A stretch of DNA of 64,000 nucleotides from Psychrobacter sp. Choline-02u-9 (GTDB lineage: Bacteria > Pseudomonadota > Gammaproteobacteria > Pseudomonadales > Moraxellaceae). A program made the position numbers and the translations under genes. Positions 1 to 8,583 of the stretch are shown here, piece by piece. The stretch covers positions 25,370-89,369 of the forward strand of contig NZ_PJBF01000043.1 in NCBI RefSeq assembly GCF_002836505.1. Reading direction: 5' to 3'. A model generated the notes under the pieces. That model was not told where the DNA came from. It saw nothing but the letters and a program-made list of their open reading frames with translations, and searched no databases. How positions within the stretch are numbered: the first letter of the stretch is position 1; every line of letters starts with the position of its first letter.

Positions 1-70
1 TACGGCAAATAAACTATAAAAGGTCTTATGACTGCACTCTCGATGAAGAGGCATCACGTTAATGCTTAGA

Positions 71-745
71 TTACAAAGACTCGGGGCGACGCTCTAATAC
101 TTCGTCAACCAAACCATACTCTTTGGCTTCTTGTGCATCTAACCAATAATCACGCTCAACGTCTTTTTCGATTTTTTCTACTGGCTGACCAGTGCGCTCA
201 GCTAAGATACTATTTAGACGTGCACGAGTTTTAAGGATTTCACGAGCATTAATTTCGATATCTGTTGCTTGACCCTGCGCGCCGCCTGAAGGCTGATGAA
301 TCATAACGCGAGCATTAGCAAGTGAATAGCGCTTGCCTTTTTGACCAGCGGCCAATAGGAATGAACCCATGCTGTAAGCACCGCCCATACAGATAGTAGA
401 TACTTCAGGTTTGATGAAGTTCATGGTATCGAAAATAGCCAAGCCAGCGCTTACTGAGCCGCCTGGTGAGTTGATATACAAATGGATATCTTTGTCAGGG
501 TTTTCAGCTTCTAAGAATAGCAACTGGGCAACGATAAGGTTAGCCATGTTGTCTTCGACCTGACCGGTCAAAAAGATAACGCGCTCACGTAATAGACGTG
601 AAAAAATATCAAACGAGCGTTCACCGCGTGAGGACTGTTCAACCACCATAGGTACTAAAGCCGCTTGTGTGGTCTGTACTTCTTTGTGCGCACTCATCAG
701 CATATCAAAATGCGGGTTGGCAGTGATGCGATCATAATCTGTCAT
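71..745 (-). CDS. clpP: ATP-dependent Clp protease proteolytic subunit ClpP
   Basis: A 224-residue serine peptidase that assembles into a double heptameric ring and degrades unfolded or tagged proteins delivered by ClpX or ClpA in the cytoplasm. The catalytic triad is visible with E. coli spacing: Ser125 in YSMGS, His150 in MIHQP and Asp199 in VERD (25 and 49 residues apart). The strand-1 motif INSPGG is present, as is an N-terminal segment slightly longer than in E. coli. The residue before the nucleophile is Tyr, where many ClpPs have Ala. An AGGAC ribosome site precedes the ATG. clpX would be expected just beyond the left edge of the window, but it is not seen in the 70 bases available. 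Confidence 0.97.
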   Translation of the reverse strand: MTDYDRITANPHFDMLMSAHKEVQTTQAALVPMVVEQSSRGERSFDIFSRLLRERVIFLTGQVEDNMANLIVAQLLFLEAENPDKDIHLYINSPGGSVSAGLAIFDTMNFIKPEVSTICMGGAYSMGSFLLAAGQKGKRYSLANARVMIHQPSGGAQGQATDIEINAREILKTRARLNSILAERTGQPVEKIEKDVERDYWLDAQEAKEYGLVDEVLERRPESL

Positions 746-1189
746 AGAAAAGTCCTATCGATAAATGTATAAAATAAAAATGGATTGAATGATTTTATTG
801 TCTAGTAGTTTTTGACTAATGGGTTGTTTATAAGGGGGCTGCGCTCACTATTCAAGCCTACAAAACTGGTTTGTGCATAAAATAGGTGAAAAAGTGACCC
901 TCCGATATTGCTAGGACTCATTACTTATATTAAAACTGATACTAAAAATACGTCTAGAAGTAGATAAATACTATCTTATCTATTATCAAGTCGTACAGAT
1001 ATCGACAGTATCTGTATCGATACAAATAGCGTAAATCATGTCTGACCTGACTTTTTAACATAGAATACCTGATTAATAGCCCTATAATCCACCTATCTTA
1101 CTGACTAAGCCTGCAAATAGTTATGCGTTTAGTATTTTTGCTTATCTAATGTCCTCAGAGAGTATTGCGCTAACAATAACGCTAAAAAA

Positions 1190-1225
1190 TGCACCGTTAT
1201 GGACAAAATGTACCGTTTTGGTGCA
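1190..1225 (+). promoter_or_regulatory. Tandem NtrC-type enhancer sites upstream of urease operon
   Basis: The downstream copy, 1209-1225, reads TGTACCGTTTTGGTGCA, one mismatch from the classical NtrC dyad (TGCACY-N4-TGGTGCA). The upstream copy at 1190-1206 begins with a perfect TGCACC half-site and a degraded right half. The two centres are 19 bases apart, about two helical turns, as expected for cooperative NtrC dimers. The sites lie roughly 190 bases upstream of the predicted sigma-54 start, a normal enhancer distance. The inference is nitrogen-limitation control of urease. Confidence 0.75.
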
Positions 1226-1385
1226 AATATCTGCTGATTTTATAAATAGATAAGGCTCAAAAAACGTTTAGAAAATAGCTGGAAATATACGGTTATTTTT
1301 ATCGTCCAATCCAAAAAAGAAAAAGCACAGACAAATCAAAGTTTTGAGTTGGTAAGGTTTTTATTTGACTATCTGCTATCAAGAG

Positions 1386-1402
1386 TTGGCACAGTGCTTG
1401 TA
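1386..1402 (+). promoter_or_regulatory. Sigma-54-like promoter for ureD operon
   Basis: TTGGCACAGTGCTTGTA matches the -24/-12 consensus (TTGGCAC-N5-TTGCA) with the correct 10-base GG to G spacing. The one deviation is GT instead of GC at -12. It lies downstream of the NtrC-type sites and gives a predicted start near 1413, leaving a leader of about 195 bases before ureD. Confidence 0.6.
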
Positions 1403-1425
1403 TCAATAAAAACATTGACGCTTTT

Positions 1426-1457
1426 ATTTATCGTGGTGCGCTATAGGCACGATAAAT
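1426..1457. promoter_or_regulatory. 10-base inverted repeat in the urease leader
   Basis: ATTTATCGTG (1426-1435) and CACGATAAAT (1448-1457) are perfect inverted arms with a 12-base spacer. The repeat sits just after the predicted sigma-54 start point. It may be a protein operator or a leader hairpin; there is no T-run, so it is not a terminator. Confidence 0.5.
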
Positions 1458-1608
1458 GGTGTACGCTGTATTTCTCCGTTATTATTCTGATATTACTGTC
1501 GCTAATGTACTGTAGTTAACGATTGGCAATAGGGTTCTTAACACATAGCAAATGATAGCTGTCATACAAAATACTGAAACATATTTAATTGGTAAATGAG
1601 TATATAAA

Positions 1609-2637
1609 ATGAGTTGGGCCTCTTCTTTAGCATTAAGCTTTGACACTGTTAGCAGTACAAGTACGGCCAAAGAAGGTACGGCTGATAACTCAAAAACGCG
1701 GCTTTATCATCGTAAGCATACAGGTGCCTTGATGGTACAGCGTGCTCTATATCCTGAGCCAAGCGTACAGCAGGGTATTTGTCACATACTAATGTTGTAC
1801 CCGCCAGCCGGTATCGCAGGTGGCGATACGTTGACCATAGACCTAAACTTAGATAGTGGTAGCCACGCTGTTATCACCACACCAGGGGCAGGTAAGTGGT
1901 ACGGCAAGGACAGCGTTAGCCAAAAACATAAAGCTCCGTTGGGCGCCAACGACACTCACCAAAGTATGGATCAAAATGAAATAGCTGCCTATGCAAGCCA
2001 ACATGTACAGGCAAACCTCGCAGCACATACCCGTTTAGAATGGCTGCTGCAAGAGAGTATCATTTATAACGAAGCCAATATGCATGCAGTGAGTCGCTTC
2101 GATTTGACAGATTCCTCTAGTCTACTAACATGGGAGATTAGCGTATTTGGGCGGCAAGCTTACGACGAGCAGTTTTTGCAAGGGCATTATCATACTGGAT
2201 TGAACATCTACCGAGATGGTAAGGTTGTCGTTGCTGAGCGAGTGGCACAGGCAGCACAAAATCGCTGGTTTACCTCAAATTTAGGATTAGCAAACCAGCA
2301 TATTTATGGATCGTTTTGGGCAGTACCAAGCTTAATCGATGTCCATGACAATCTTGCACTCTCCGCGTCACAAACCACGCAATCGACCGAAACAGCCCAA
2401 GCAACTATCAAGCAGTCATTAACCCGCTATCTAGACAATACCGTAGCAGCATTACGACAAGTAATTGCTCAAGCACAACTGCCTGTCTACTGCACTCATA
2501 ATTGCCAAGCGATCAATATCCGCTACATTGGCTCAGATGTACGAGGTTGTTTTGAAGCGTTTTATCAGCTAAGAGAAGTCTTGCGAGATCATTGGTGGCA
2601 ACTTGAGCCTTGTCGTCCACGTATTTGGGACACCTAA
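1609..2637 (+). CDS. ureD: Urease accessory protein UreD (UreH)
   Basis: UreD is the scaffold that binds apo-urease and, with UreF and UreG, builds the dinickel centre. Family features are visible: HTGALMVQRALYPE near the start, the PPAGIAGGD motif around residues 64-72, TTPGAGKWY, an LEWLLQESI block and a C-terminal LREVLRDHWW. At 342 residues it is longer than the usual 270-300. The extra length is mainly a polar insertion after AGKWYGKD (about residues 105-125) and a Gln/Thr-rich stretch near 255-270. It is the first gene of the cluster and is followed by ureA after 118 bases. No strong ribosome site is seen before this ATG, but an upstream in-frame alternative is not apparent. Confidence 0.93.
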   Translation: MSWASSLALSFDTVSSTSTAKEGTADNSKTRLYHRKHTGALMVQRALYPEPSVQQGICHILMLYPPAGIAGGDTLTIDLNLDSGSHAVITTPGAGKWYGKDSVSQKHKAPLGANDTHQSMDQNEIAAYASQHVQANLAAHTRLEWLLQESIIYNEANMHAVSRFDLTDSSSLLTWEISVFGRQAYDEQFLQGHYHTGLNIYRDGKVVVAERVAQAAQNRWFTSNLGLANQHIYGSFWAVPSLIDVHDNLALSASQTTQSTETAQATIKQSLTRYLDNTVAALRQVIAQAQLPVYCTHNCQAINIRYIGSDVRGCFEAFYQLREVLRDHWWQLEPCRPRIWDT

Positions 2638-2755
2638 TACGGCCACTTTTAATAATGAAACTAAGATATATTGCGACTATTTTTAATCGATATTTAATGC
2701 TTTGAAAACCTCTAATCTGCTATAAATATAATGATAAGTACAATAAGGAATTGTC

Positions 2756-3058
2756 ATGCACCTGACCCCAACAGAAAAAGACAAACTCATGCTATTTACG
2801 GCTGGTATGGTGGCTGAGCGTCGCAAAAATCGCGGTGTTAAACTCAATTATCCCGAAGCCATCGCTTATATCAGTATGCTGCTGATGGAAGGCGCACGAG
2901 ACGGTAAAAGAGTCGCCGAGCTGATGAGTGAAGGTGCTACGTATTTGTCTGCTGATGATGTCATGGAAGGGGTGGCAGAGATGGTCGATGAAGTGCAAAT
3001 CGAGGCGACCTTTCCTGATGGCACCAAACTGGTCACGGTACATAATCCCATCGTGTAA
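2756..3058 (+). CDS. ureA: Urease gamma subunit UreA
   Basis: A 100-residue small structural subunit of the urease trimer, of the usual length for the stand-alone gamma chain. It shows the family start [11 protein letters not shown], the [19 protein letters not shown] helix region, [10 protein letters not shown] and the C-terminal [13 protein letters not shown] ending (here [10 protein letters not shown]). An AAGGAA ribosome site precedes the ATG. It lies 56 bases before the fused beta-alpha gene. A separate gamma chain next to a fused beta-alpha chain is an unusual subunit layout. Confidence 0.97.
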   Translation: MHLTPTEKDKLMLFTAGMVAERRKNRGVKLNYPEAIAYISMLLMEGARDGKRVAELMSEGATYLSADDVMEGVAEMVDEVQIEATFPDGTKLVTVHNPIV

Positions 3059-3114
3059 CGCTGTATACCATTGTTATAGCACTGAAATGCTCACTATAAA
3101 ATAAGGCGGCTACC

Positions 3115-5298
3115 ATGCAAGCAGGCGAATACCATATCCAAGATGGCGATATTATCTTAAACCAAGGGCGACAGGTGCAGACCATCAGTGTGAGTAATAC
3201 TGGTGATAGACCTATCCAAATCGGCTCGCATTATCACTTTTATGAAGTCAATGATGCCTTGAGTTTTGAGAGAGAGCAGACTCGGGGTTTTCGTCTCAAT
3301 ATTATCTCTGGAACCGCCGTACGTTTTGAACCTGGTCAATCGCGGGAAGTAGAATTGGTAGCATACGCTGGCAAGCAAGATGTATATGGTTTTGCTGGGC
3401 GCGTCATGGGCGCCGCTCATCCAGACGAAGCATTAGAGAGCACTACTGATAAAAAGGTAACCACTACTTCGCAGAAGCGAGTCAGTCGTCGTATTTATGC
3501 TGAGCATTTTGGTCCTACCACAGGTGACAAGGTTCGCCTAGCCGACACGGAATTGTGGCTACAGGTTGAGGCTGACTTGACCAGTTATCAGGATACTGAT
3601 CAGGCTGCAGCACTGCAAAACGGTGAGCGTGCTAGCAAACCTATCGAGATAAAAGGCGAAGAAGTCAAATTTGGTGGTGGTAAAGTCATCCGTGATGGCA
3701 TGGGACAAGGACAGTTACTAGGCGCGGAAGTTGCCGATACGGTTATTACCAATGCATTGGTCGTTGACTATACAGGCATCTATAAAGCGGATATTGGTAT
3801 CAAAGATGGTCGTATCAGTGCCATTGGCAAAGCGGGCAATCCTGATATCCAGCCCGCTATTGATATTCCTATTGGCGGAGCTACCGAAATCATCTCTGGC
3901 GAAGGCAAAATCCTGACAGCAGGTGGCGTCGATAGTCATATTCATTTTATCGCGCCCCAGCAGTGTGAGACGGCGCTTATGTCAGGGGTAACTACGATGC
4001 TGGGCGGCGGCACAGGGCCAGCTCAAGGTACGCTCGCTACTACTTGTACACCAGGGGCGTATCATATTGCCTCAATGCTAAAGTCTACTGATAGTATCCC
4101 TATGAATATTGGACTACTGGGTAAAGGCAATGTGAGTGTACCAGAACCCATTGCTGAACAAATCGAAGCAGGTGCCGTGGGGCTGAAGCTACATGAAGAT
4201 TGGGGTACAACACCGCAAGCTATTGATAACTGCTTGAGTGTCGCTGACGACTATGATGTGCAGGTGGCCATTCATACCGATACTTTAAATGAAAGTGGCT
4301 ATCTAGAGAGTACACTTGCTGCTTTTAAAAACCGCTGTATCCATACTTTTCATACTGAAGGGGCAGGTGGTGGCCATGCGCCCGATATTCTAAAGGCTAT
4401 TGGCGAGTCGCATGTGCTGCCATCTTCAACCAACCCAACGCGACCATACACCGTCAATACCATTGATGAGCATCTCGATATGCTGATGGTTTGTCATCAC
4501 CTAAGTCCTGCTATTGCTGAAGATGTGGCCTTTGCTGAGAGCCGTATTCGTCAAGAAACCATCGCCGCAGAAGATATCTTGCATGATTTGGGTGCTATCT
4601 CGATGATGAGTAGTGATTCGCAAGCGATGGGGCGGGTGGGTGAAGTAGTCATCCGTACATGGCAAACCGCGCACAAAATGAAAGTTCAACGTGGCCATCT
4701 AGCGCCAGATGCAACGGCGAACATTGAGGATGAGCAACAGTACATCACTTTGACAGACTATGACCAAAGCGCGGATAACGACAACTTTCGTATCAAACGC
4801 TATATCGCAAAATATACCATAAATCCTGCGATTACTCACGGTATCAGCGATATGGTCGGCTCAATCGAAGTAGGTAAATGGGCAGATATAGTGCTATGGT
4901 CGCCCAAGTTTTTTGGGGTAAAGCCTGAGTGCATCATCAAAGGCGGGCTTATCGCTGCGGTACCGATGGGCGATATTAATGCCTCTATTCCTACTCCTCA
5001 GCCTGTGCATTATCGTCCTATGTTTGCTACATATCCAAAATCGGTTGCCCAGACCAGCATTACCTTTATGTCGCAAGCGGCGATCGACAAACAAGTGGAT
5101 AAGCAGCTTGGGTTGACCAAAGTCATTCAGCCAGTACACGGCATCCGTAAAATTCGTAAAAGCGATATGCGCTTTAACAGCTACTGCCCAGATATGGATA
5201 TCAATCCTGAGACTTATGAAGTACGTGCCGATGGTAAGACACTGACCTGCGAGCCAGCTGATGTATTACCCATGGCACAGCGTTACTTCTTATTTTAA
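3115..5298 (+). CDS. ureBC: Fused urease beta-alpha subunit (UreB-UreC)
   Basis: This 727-residue chain joins two urease subunits that are normally separate. Residues 1-99 are the beta subunit ([12 protein letters not shown] start, [21 protein letters not shown]). Residues 100-125 form a polar linker. From about 126 the alpha subunit begins ([20 protein letters not shown]). All catalytic residues of alpha are present: nickel ligands His275 and His277, carbamylated Lys358 in KLHEDWG, His387, His413 and Asp501, with flap Cys460-His461. Relative to Klebsiella UreC there are two insertions of about 20 residues (around 157-180 and 531-552). The frame is continuous with no stop and no good ribosome site at the junction, although an ATG at Met99 could restart translation. 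Function: urea to ammonia and carbamate. Confidence 0.95.
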   Translation: MQAGEYHIQDGDIILNQGRQVQTISVSNTGDRPIQIGSHYHFYEVNDALSFEREQTRGFRLNIISGTAVRFEPGQSREVELVAYAGKQDVYGFAGRVMGAAHPDEALESTTDKKVTTTSQKRVSRRIYAEHFGPTTGDKVRLADTELWLQVEADLTSYQDTDQAAALQNGERASKPIEIKGEEVKFGGGKVIRDGMGQGQLLGAEVADTVITNALVVDYTGIYKADIGIKDGRISAIGKAGNPDIQPAIDIPIGGATEIISGEGKILTAGGVDSHIHFIAPQQCETALMSGVTTMLGGGTGPAQGTLATTCTPGAYHIASMLKSTDSIPMNIGLLGKGNVSVPEPIAEQIEAGAVGLKLHEDWGTTPQAIDNCLSVADDYDVQVAIHTDTLNESGYLESTLAAFKNRCIHTFHTEGAGGGHAPDILKAIGESHVLPSSTNPTRPYTVNTIDEHLDMLMVCHHLSPAIAEDVAFAESRIRQETIAAEDILHDLGAISMMSSDSQAMGRVGEVVIRTWQTAHKMKVQRGHLAPDATANIEDEQQYITLTDYDQSADNDNFRIKRYIAKYTINPAITHGISDMVGSIEVGKWADIVLWSPKFFGVKPECIIKGGLIAAVPMGDINASIPTPQPVHYRPMFATYPKSVAQTSITFMSQAAIDKQVDKQLGLTKVIQPVHGIRKIRKSDMRFNSYCPDMDINPETYEVRADGKTLTCEPADVLPMAQRYFLF

Positions 5299-5460
5299 AG
5301 CTTATGATGCACGTTTATAAGAGCTCTAGGACAGTGAGCCATAAACCATGTATACCAATAGTCAGTTGGTTTCTTGAATGAGATCGTATCTTTATTCCCA
5401 ACACTTTTACCATCAATACTATTGACCAATAGTTTGAGCAACAACAGCCAGAGAAGAATA

Positions 5461-6099
5461 ATGAAAATATTTAATACCCGTTTAAGTACGCTTAGCGATG
5501 TCCAAAAAGCGCAATTGGCAGAACAGTATCAAGCCGATGATTATCTGCTGTTAAACTTTGATACTCGTCAGCATTCTCGCTTTAGAGCCATTACTGTTTC
5601 AGGTGAGGCAGTTGGTGTTGACTTGCCTCGTACAGGTGTACTAAAAGGAAATGATGTCCTTATCAATGCAGCAGGGGAGTTGATGCAAGTCATCGCCAAG
5701 CCGCAAGCGGTGACCAAAGTGACGGCTGCAGATGATTTTCTACTAATGAAAGGCGCTTATCACTTGGGCAACCGTCATGTGCCATTGATGTTTGACCACA
5801 GTTTTGATCAGGGTAATGCAGGCTATGCGTTATATTTTGAAAACGATCATGTACTTGCACAAATGTTAGAAAATCTTGGTCTACATATCGAGTCTACGTC
5901 AGTGCCTTTTGAGCCTGAAACGGGCGCTTATCAAACGGGACAAGGGCATGCGCATGGCCACTCTCACTCCCATGCACATTCGCATAGTGACTCTCATAGT
6001 CATAAGAAAAGTCATAGCCATGACGAAAGCCACAGCCACGGACATCACCATAGCCATAGCCATCATGATGCGCCTGTAGGTCGTTCAAATGATGGTTGA
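5461..6099 (+). CDS. ureE: Urease nickel metallochaperone UreE
   Basis: A 212-residue protein that delivers nickel to the UreDFG-urease complex. The N-terminal UreE domain is followed by the metal-binding domain with LGNRHVPLMF, which contains the conserved nickel-binding His. The C-terminal about 45 residues are a His-rich tail (repeated HSH and HGH), as in nickel-storing UreEs. I chose the ATG at 5461 because the product then starts MKIFNTRL like the family and is preceded by AGAGAAG. A further upstream ATG at 5374 would add 29 atypical residues. Its end overlaps ureF by 11 bases. Confidence 0.95.
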   Translation: MKIFNTRLSTLSDVQKAQLAEQYQADDYLLLNFDTRQHSRFRAITVSGEAVGVDLPRTGVLKGNDVLINAAGELMQVIAKPQAVTKVTAADDFLLMKGAYHLGNRHVPLMFDHSFDQGNAGYALYFENDHVLAQMLENLGLHIESTSVPFEPETGAYQTGQGHAHGHSHSHAHSHSDSHSHKKSHSHDESHSHGHHHSHSHHDAPVGRSNDG

Positions 6100-6883
6100 T
6101 ACCAGTGCTCAGCCTGCTCAATCTGCCCAACTTGGACAGCTACTGATGCTGGCATCGAGCAATTTGCCGATTGGTAGTTATACCTATTCGCAAGGTGTGG
6201 AGTCAGCGATTGAGTCAGGGGTTGTCTCTGATGAAGCCAGTACGCTTACATTTATGCAGGACTATCTAGCGCTTGCAGTGATTGGCTACGAGTTGCCCGT
6301 ATTAGGGCTAATAATGTGTGCGCTCAGCCAAGGTCATGAAGCGCTAGCGGCAAATCTGGCACATGATTATCATGCTGGTCTCGAGAGTAAAGAGTTTGTA
6401 CTGGAGTCGCAGCAATTGGCACAGGCAATGGTGTCTTGGCTCAACGAAGTCCTGAGTCTTGGCATACCGGCCGAAATACCTGAAGATGGGTTTTTACCGC
6501 TATTTGCTCATGTTGCTCAGCATTGGCAACTGCCACTAGCGCAGTCGATGACTACTTATGGATTTGCGCAATTAGAGAATATGGTGCTCGCCGCTGTCAA
6601 GACAGTGCCGCTAGGACAAATGGCAGGTCAGCGTATTCTGTGGCAATTGCAAAGCGATCTGGGTGCTCAGGTTGATGCTCTAAGCGCTAATGTGCAACAG
6701 GCTTTCGATGCTTTAATCACATCGATAAATACTATGGATACCTTAGATACAAGTGAAGAACCAGACTGTCAGCAGTTATGCCAAGACCTCTATGAATCGC
6801 TTAATATCTCGAATAACTTGCCCAATTTGGCTATTCTTTCGAGCATGCACGAGGAGCAATACAGTCGGTTGTTCCGCTCATAA
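6089..6883 (+). CDS. ureF: Urease accessory protein UreF
   Basis: UreF bridges UreD and UreG and gates GTP-dependent nickel insertion. The 264-residue product shows the family signatures SNLPIGSYTYSQGVESAIE near residues 24-42, an ESKEFVLESQQ block, TTYGFAQLENMV and a C-terminal LAILSSMHEEQYSRLFRS. It is about 30 residues longer than E. coli-type UreFs because of an Asp/Glu/Thr-rich insertion near residues 212-228. It starts inside the end of ureE (ATGATGGTTGA), which implies translational coupling. Confidence 0.94.
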   Translation: MMVDTSAQPAQSAQLGQLLMLASSNLPIGSYTYSQGVESAIESGVVSDEASTLTFMQDYLALAVIGYELPVLGLIMCALSQGHEALAANLAHDYHAGLESKEFVLESQQLAQAMVSWLNEVLSLGIPAEIPEDGFLPLFAHVAQHWQLPLAQSMTTYGFAQLENMVLAAVKTVPLGQMAGQRILWQLQSDLGAQVDALSANVQQAFDALITSINTMDTLDTSEEPDCQQLCQDLYESLNISNNLPNLAILSSMHEEQYSRLFRS

Positions 6884-6940
6884 TTTTATCTTTATTTCTA
6901 TTTATACTTATTAATATACAAACTGTTTTAGGAAATTAAT

Positions 6941-7630
6941 ATGTCTCTAACTCCGCTCAAACCAAAAAACTCTAATGTTGCATCAGATGTACAAACTGAT
7001 AGTGATAGCCAGAAACCATCTTCTGCCTTATCGTGCTTACGCCTTGGTATTGGCGGGCCAGTTGGTAGTGGTAAGACTGCTTTGACTTTAAGGCTATGCC
7101 AAAACCTGCGTGATACGGTCAATATGGCAGTGGTGACCAATGACATCTATACCAAAGAAGATTCAGAGTTTTTGACCCGCAATGATGCCATGCCCGCTGA
7201 GCGTATCCGCGGCGTAGAGACGGGCGGCTGTCCGCATACGGCTATCCGCGAAGATGCTTCTATTAATCTGACTGCGATTGCTGAGCTACAAGCGACTTTT
7301 GAAGGGTTGGAGTTGATTATCATTGAGTCAGGTGGCGACAATCTAGCTGCGACATTTAGCCCAGAGTTGTCTGACTTGACCTTGTACGTCATTGATGTCT
7401 CTGCAGGCGATAAGATACCTCGTAAAGGTGGCCCCGGCATTACCAAGTCTGATTTGTTGATTATTAATAAGACTGACCTTGCACCAATGGTTGGTGCTTC
7501 GCTTGAAGTGATGGAACGCGATGCCAAAAAAATGCGTGGCGACAAACCTTTTGTTTTTAGCAATATGAAAACGGGTGATGGGCTAAATGAGATTATCGCC
7601 TTTATTAAAGAACATGGCATGCTTGCCTAA
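6941..7630 (+). CDS. ureG: Urease accessory GTPase UreG
   Basis: A SIMIBI-class GTPase that carries nickel and powers urease maturation. Motifs: P-loop GGPVGSGKT (residues 38-46), the VETGGCPH metal-binding Cys-Pro-His motif, IIIESGGDN, and the guanine-specificity NKTD. The 229 residues include an N-terminal polar extension of about 30 residues not typical of the family; the catalytic body is full length. The ribosome site AGGAAATTA precedes the ATG. It follows ureF after 57 bases and precedes ureJ. Confidence 0.97.
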   Translation: MSLTPLKPKNSNVASDVQTDSDSQKPSSALSCLRLGIGGPVGSGKTALTLRLCQNLRDTVNMAVVTNDIYTKEDSEFLTRNDAMPAERIRGVETGGCPHTAIREDASINLTAIAELQATFEGLELIIIESGGDNLAATFSPELSDLTLYVIDVSAGDKIPRKGGPGITKSDLLIINKTDLAPMVGASLEVMERDAKKMRGDKPFVFSNMKTGDGLNEIIAFIKEHGMLA

Positions 7631-7680
7631 AGAGCAGATGAGCTTTTACCATTAAAATATAAAGAATAAGGAAAAACCGC

Positions 7681-8430
7681 ATGACACAGTGTACAAAAGG
7701 TCTTCATATCGAAAGCTCTCGCTTTTCACAAGTGCTCTCAGCTCCTCATATCGTATCTGGTTCGGCTGTGATGACGTCACTAATGCTACCGTCATTGGCG
7801 CAGGCGCATTCAGGTCATATTCACTCGACTACCGCGCAAGCGCCGTCATTTTTGGGTACGTTGCAAGCAGGACTGATGCATCCAGTAACTGGCCTTGATC
7901 ATTTGTTTTTAGCAGTCGGCATGGGCATGTTGTTTTATGGCCTGCAAAAGCAGCGCTTAGGCATGATGTCATTGACGGCAGGGTTGTCATTAGGCGCGAT
8001 ATTGGGCACGGCTGGTGTGCTGATTGGCGGTATTGCATTTGTTGCATCATCTGGGCTAATTGAAGTGGCAATATCACTGTCGGTAGTCGTATTGGCTATG
8101 GTCTTGATGAGCCAAAAAAGCAGACAAGAAGCATTCTCTGCTCAGACCCATACAGCACGCACGCCAAGTATTCAGCGGCTGTCATTGTTTGGTTTTGGTG
8201 GTCTGGCAGTGTTTCATGGCATGGCACACGCGATGGAAGTACCAGCGAATGTCGGTGTGAGCGGTCAGCTAGGATTTTATGCAGGGATGATGGTCACGAT
8301 GCTAGCGCTATATGCAGTTGGTACGCTGGTTAGTCAGCAGTTGCAGCAACGCTTTAGTGATAGCTTGTGGTTACAGCGAGGACTAGTGCTGCTAGGATTG
8401 AGCGCCGTATTTGCACCTGTTTTGGTATAA
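7681..8430 (+). CDS. ureJ: HupE/UreJ family nickel transporter
   Basis: A 249-residue membrane protein with an N-terminal signal-like segment ending near SLAQAHSGH and about six hydrophobic helices. It carries the HupE/UreJ signature HPVTGLDHLFLAVGMG (about residues 67-82) and FHGMAHAMEVP (about 179-189), His- and Asp-containing helices likely to bind nickel. AAGGAA precedes the ATG. Its position as last gene of the urease cluster supports nickel uptake for urease. Substrate is inferred from family and context. Confidence 0.9.
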   Translation: MTQCTKGLHIESSRFSQVLSAPHIVSGSAVMTSLMLPSLAQAHSGHIHSTTAQAPSFLGTLQAGLMHPVTGLDHLFLAVGMGMLFYGLQKQRLGMMSLTAGLSLGAILGTAGVLIGGIAFVASSGLIEVAISLSVVVLAMVLMSQKSRQEAFSAQTHTARTPSIQRLSLFGFGGLAVFHGMAHAMEVPANVGVSGQLGFYAGMMVTMLALYAVGTLVSQQLQQRFSDSLWLQRGLVLLGLSAVFAPVLV

Positions 8431-8494
8431 AGCGCGCTTTATAGTACAAGTACGATGTTTGCTGCTGAACTTACTTAGCTAGCGAACGCCATAA

Positions 8495-8532
8495 AAAATG
8501 CGCCCCCGATCAAAAGGTCGGGGGCGCATTTT
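8495..8532. terminator. Bidirectional terminator between ureJ and tig
   Basis: Perfect 15-base arms AAAATGCGCCCCCGA (8495-8509) and TCGGGGGCGCATTTT (8518-8532) around an 8-base loop, flanked by A and T runs on both sides. It serves the convergent ureJ and tig genes. Confidence 0.95.
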
Positions 8533-8583
8533 AGTTTTGATAACCGACTACAGCATATCTCAAAAGACAGCTTGTCGTATTAA

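Larger units (their letters stand above)
746..1608. other. Long intergenic region: clpP promoter side and urease control region
   Basis: 863 bases without a convincing gene between the divergent clpP and ureD. The right part holds the NtrC-type sites, the sigma-54-like promoter and an inverted repeat listed separately. The left part has an 8-base inverted repeat, TACAGATA (994-1001) and TATCTGTA (1009-1016), with a 7-base spacer, which could be an operator for either direction. No tRNA or small RNA was recognised. Confidence 0.7.

Noticed and set aside
1..70. Possible end of clpX or other gene at the left edge
   Set aside because: Only 70 bases are visible and no conserved end can be read.
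1482..1670. 62-codon minus-strand ORF overlapping the ureD start
   Set aside because: No ribosome site, no domain, and it overlaps the start of ureD in a region already explained as promoter and leader.
5374..5460. Upstream ATG extension of UreE
   Set aside because: The extra 29 residues are unlike UreE and a better ribosome site precedes the ATG at 5461.
7147..7620. 157-codon minus-strand ORF inside ureG
   Set aside because: Antisense shadow of a highly conserved gene; no family and no ribosome site.
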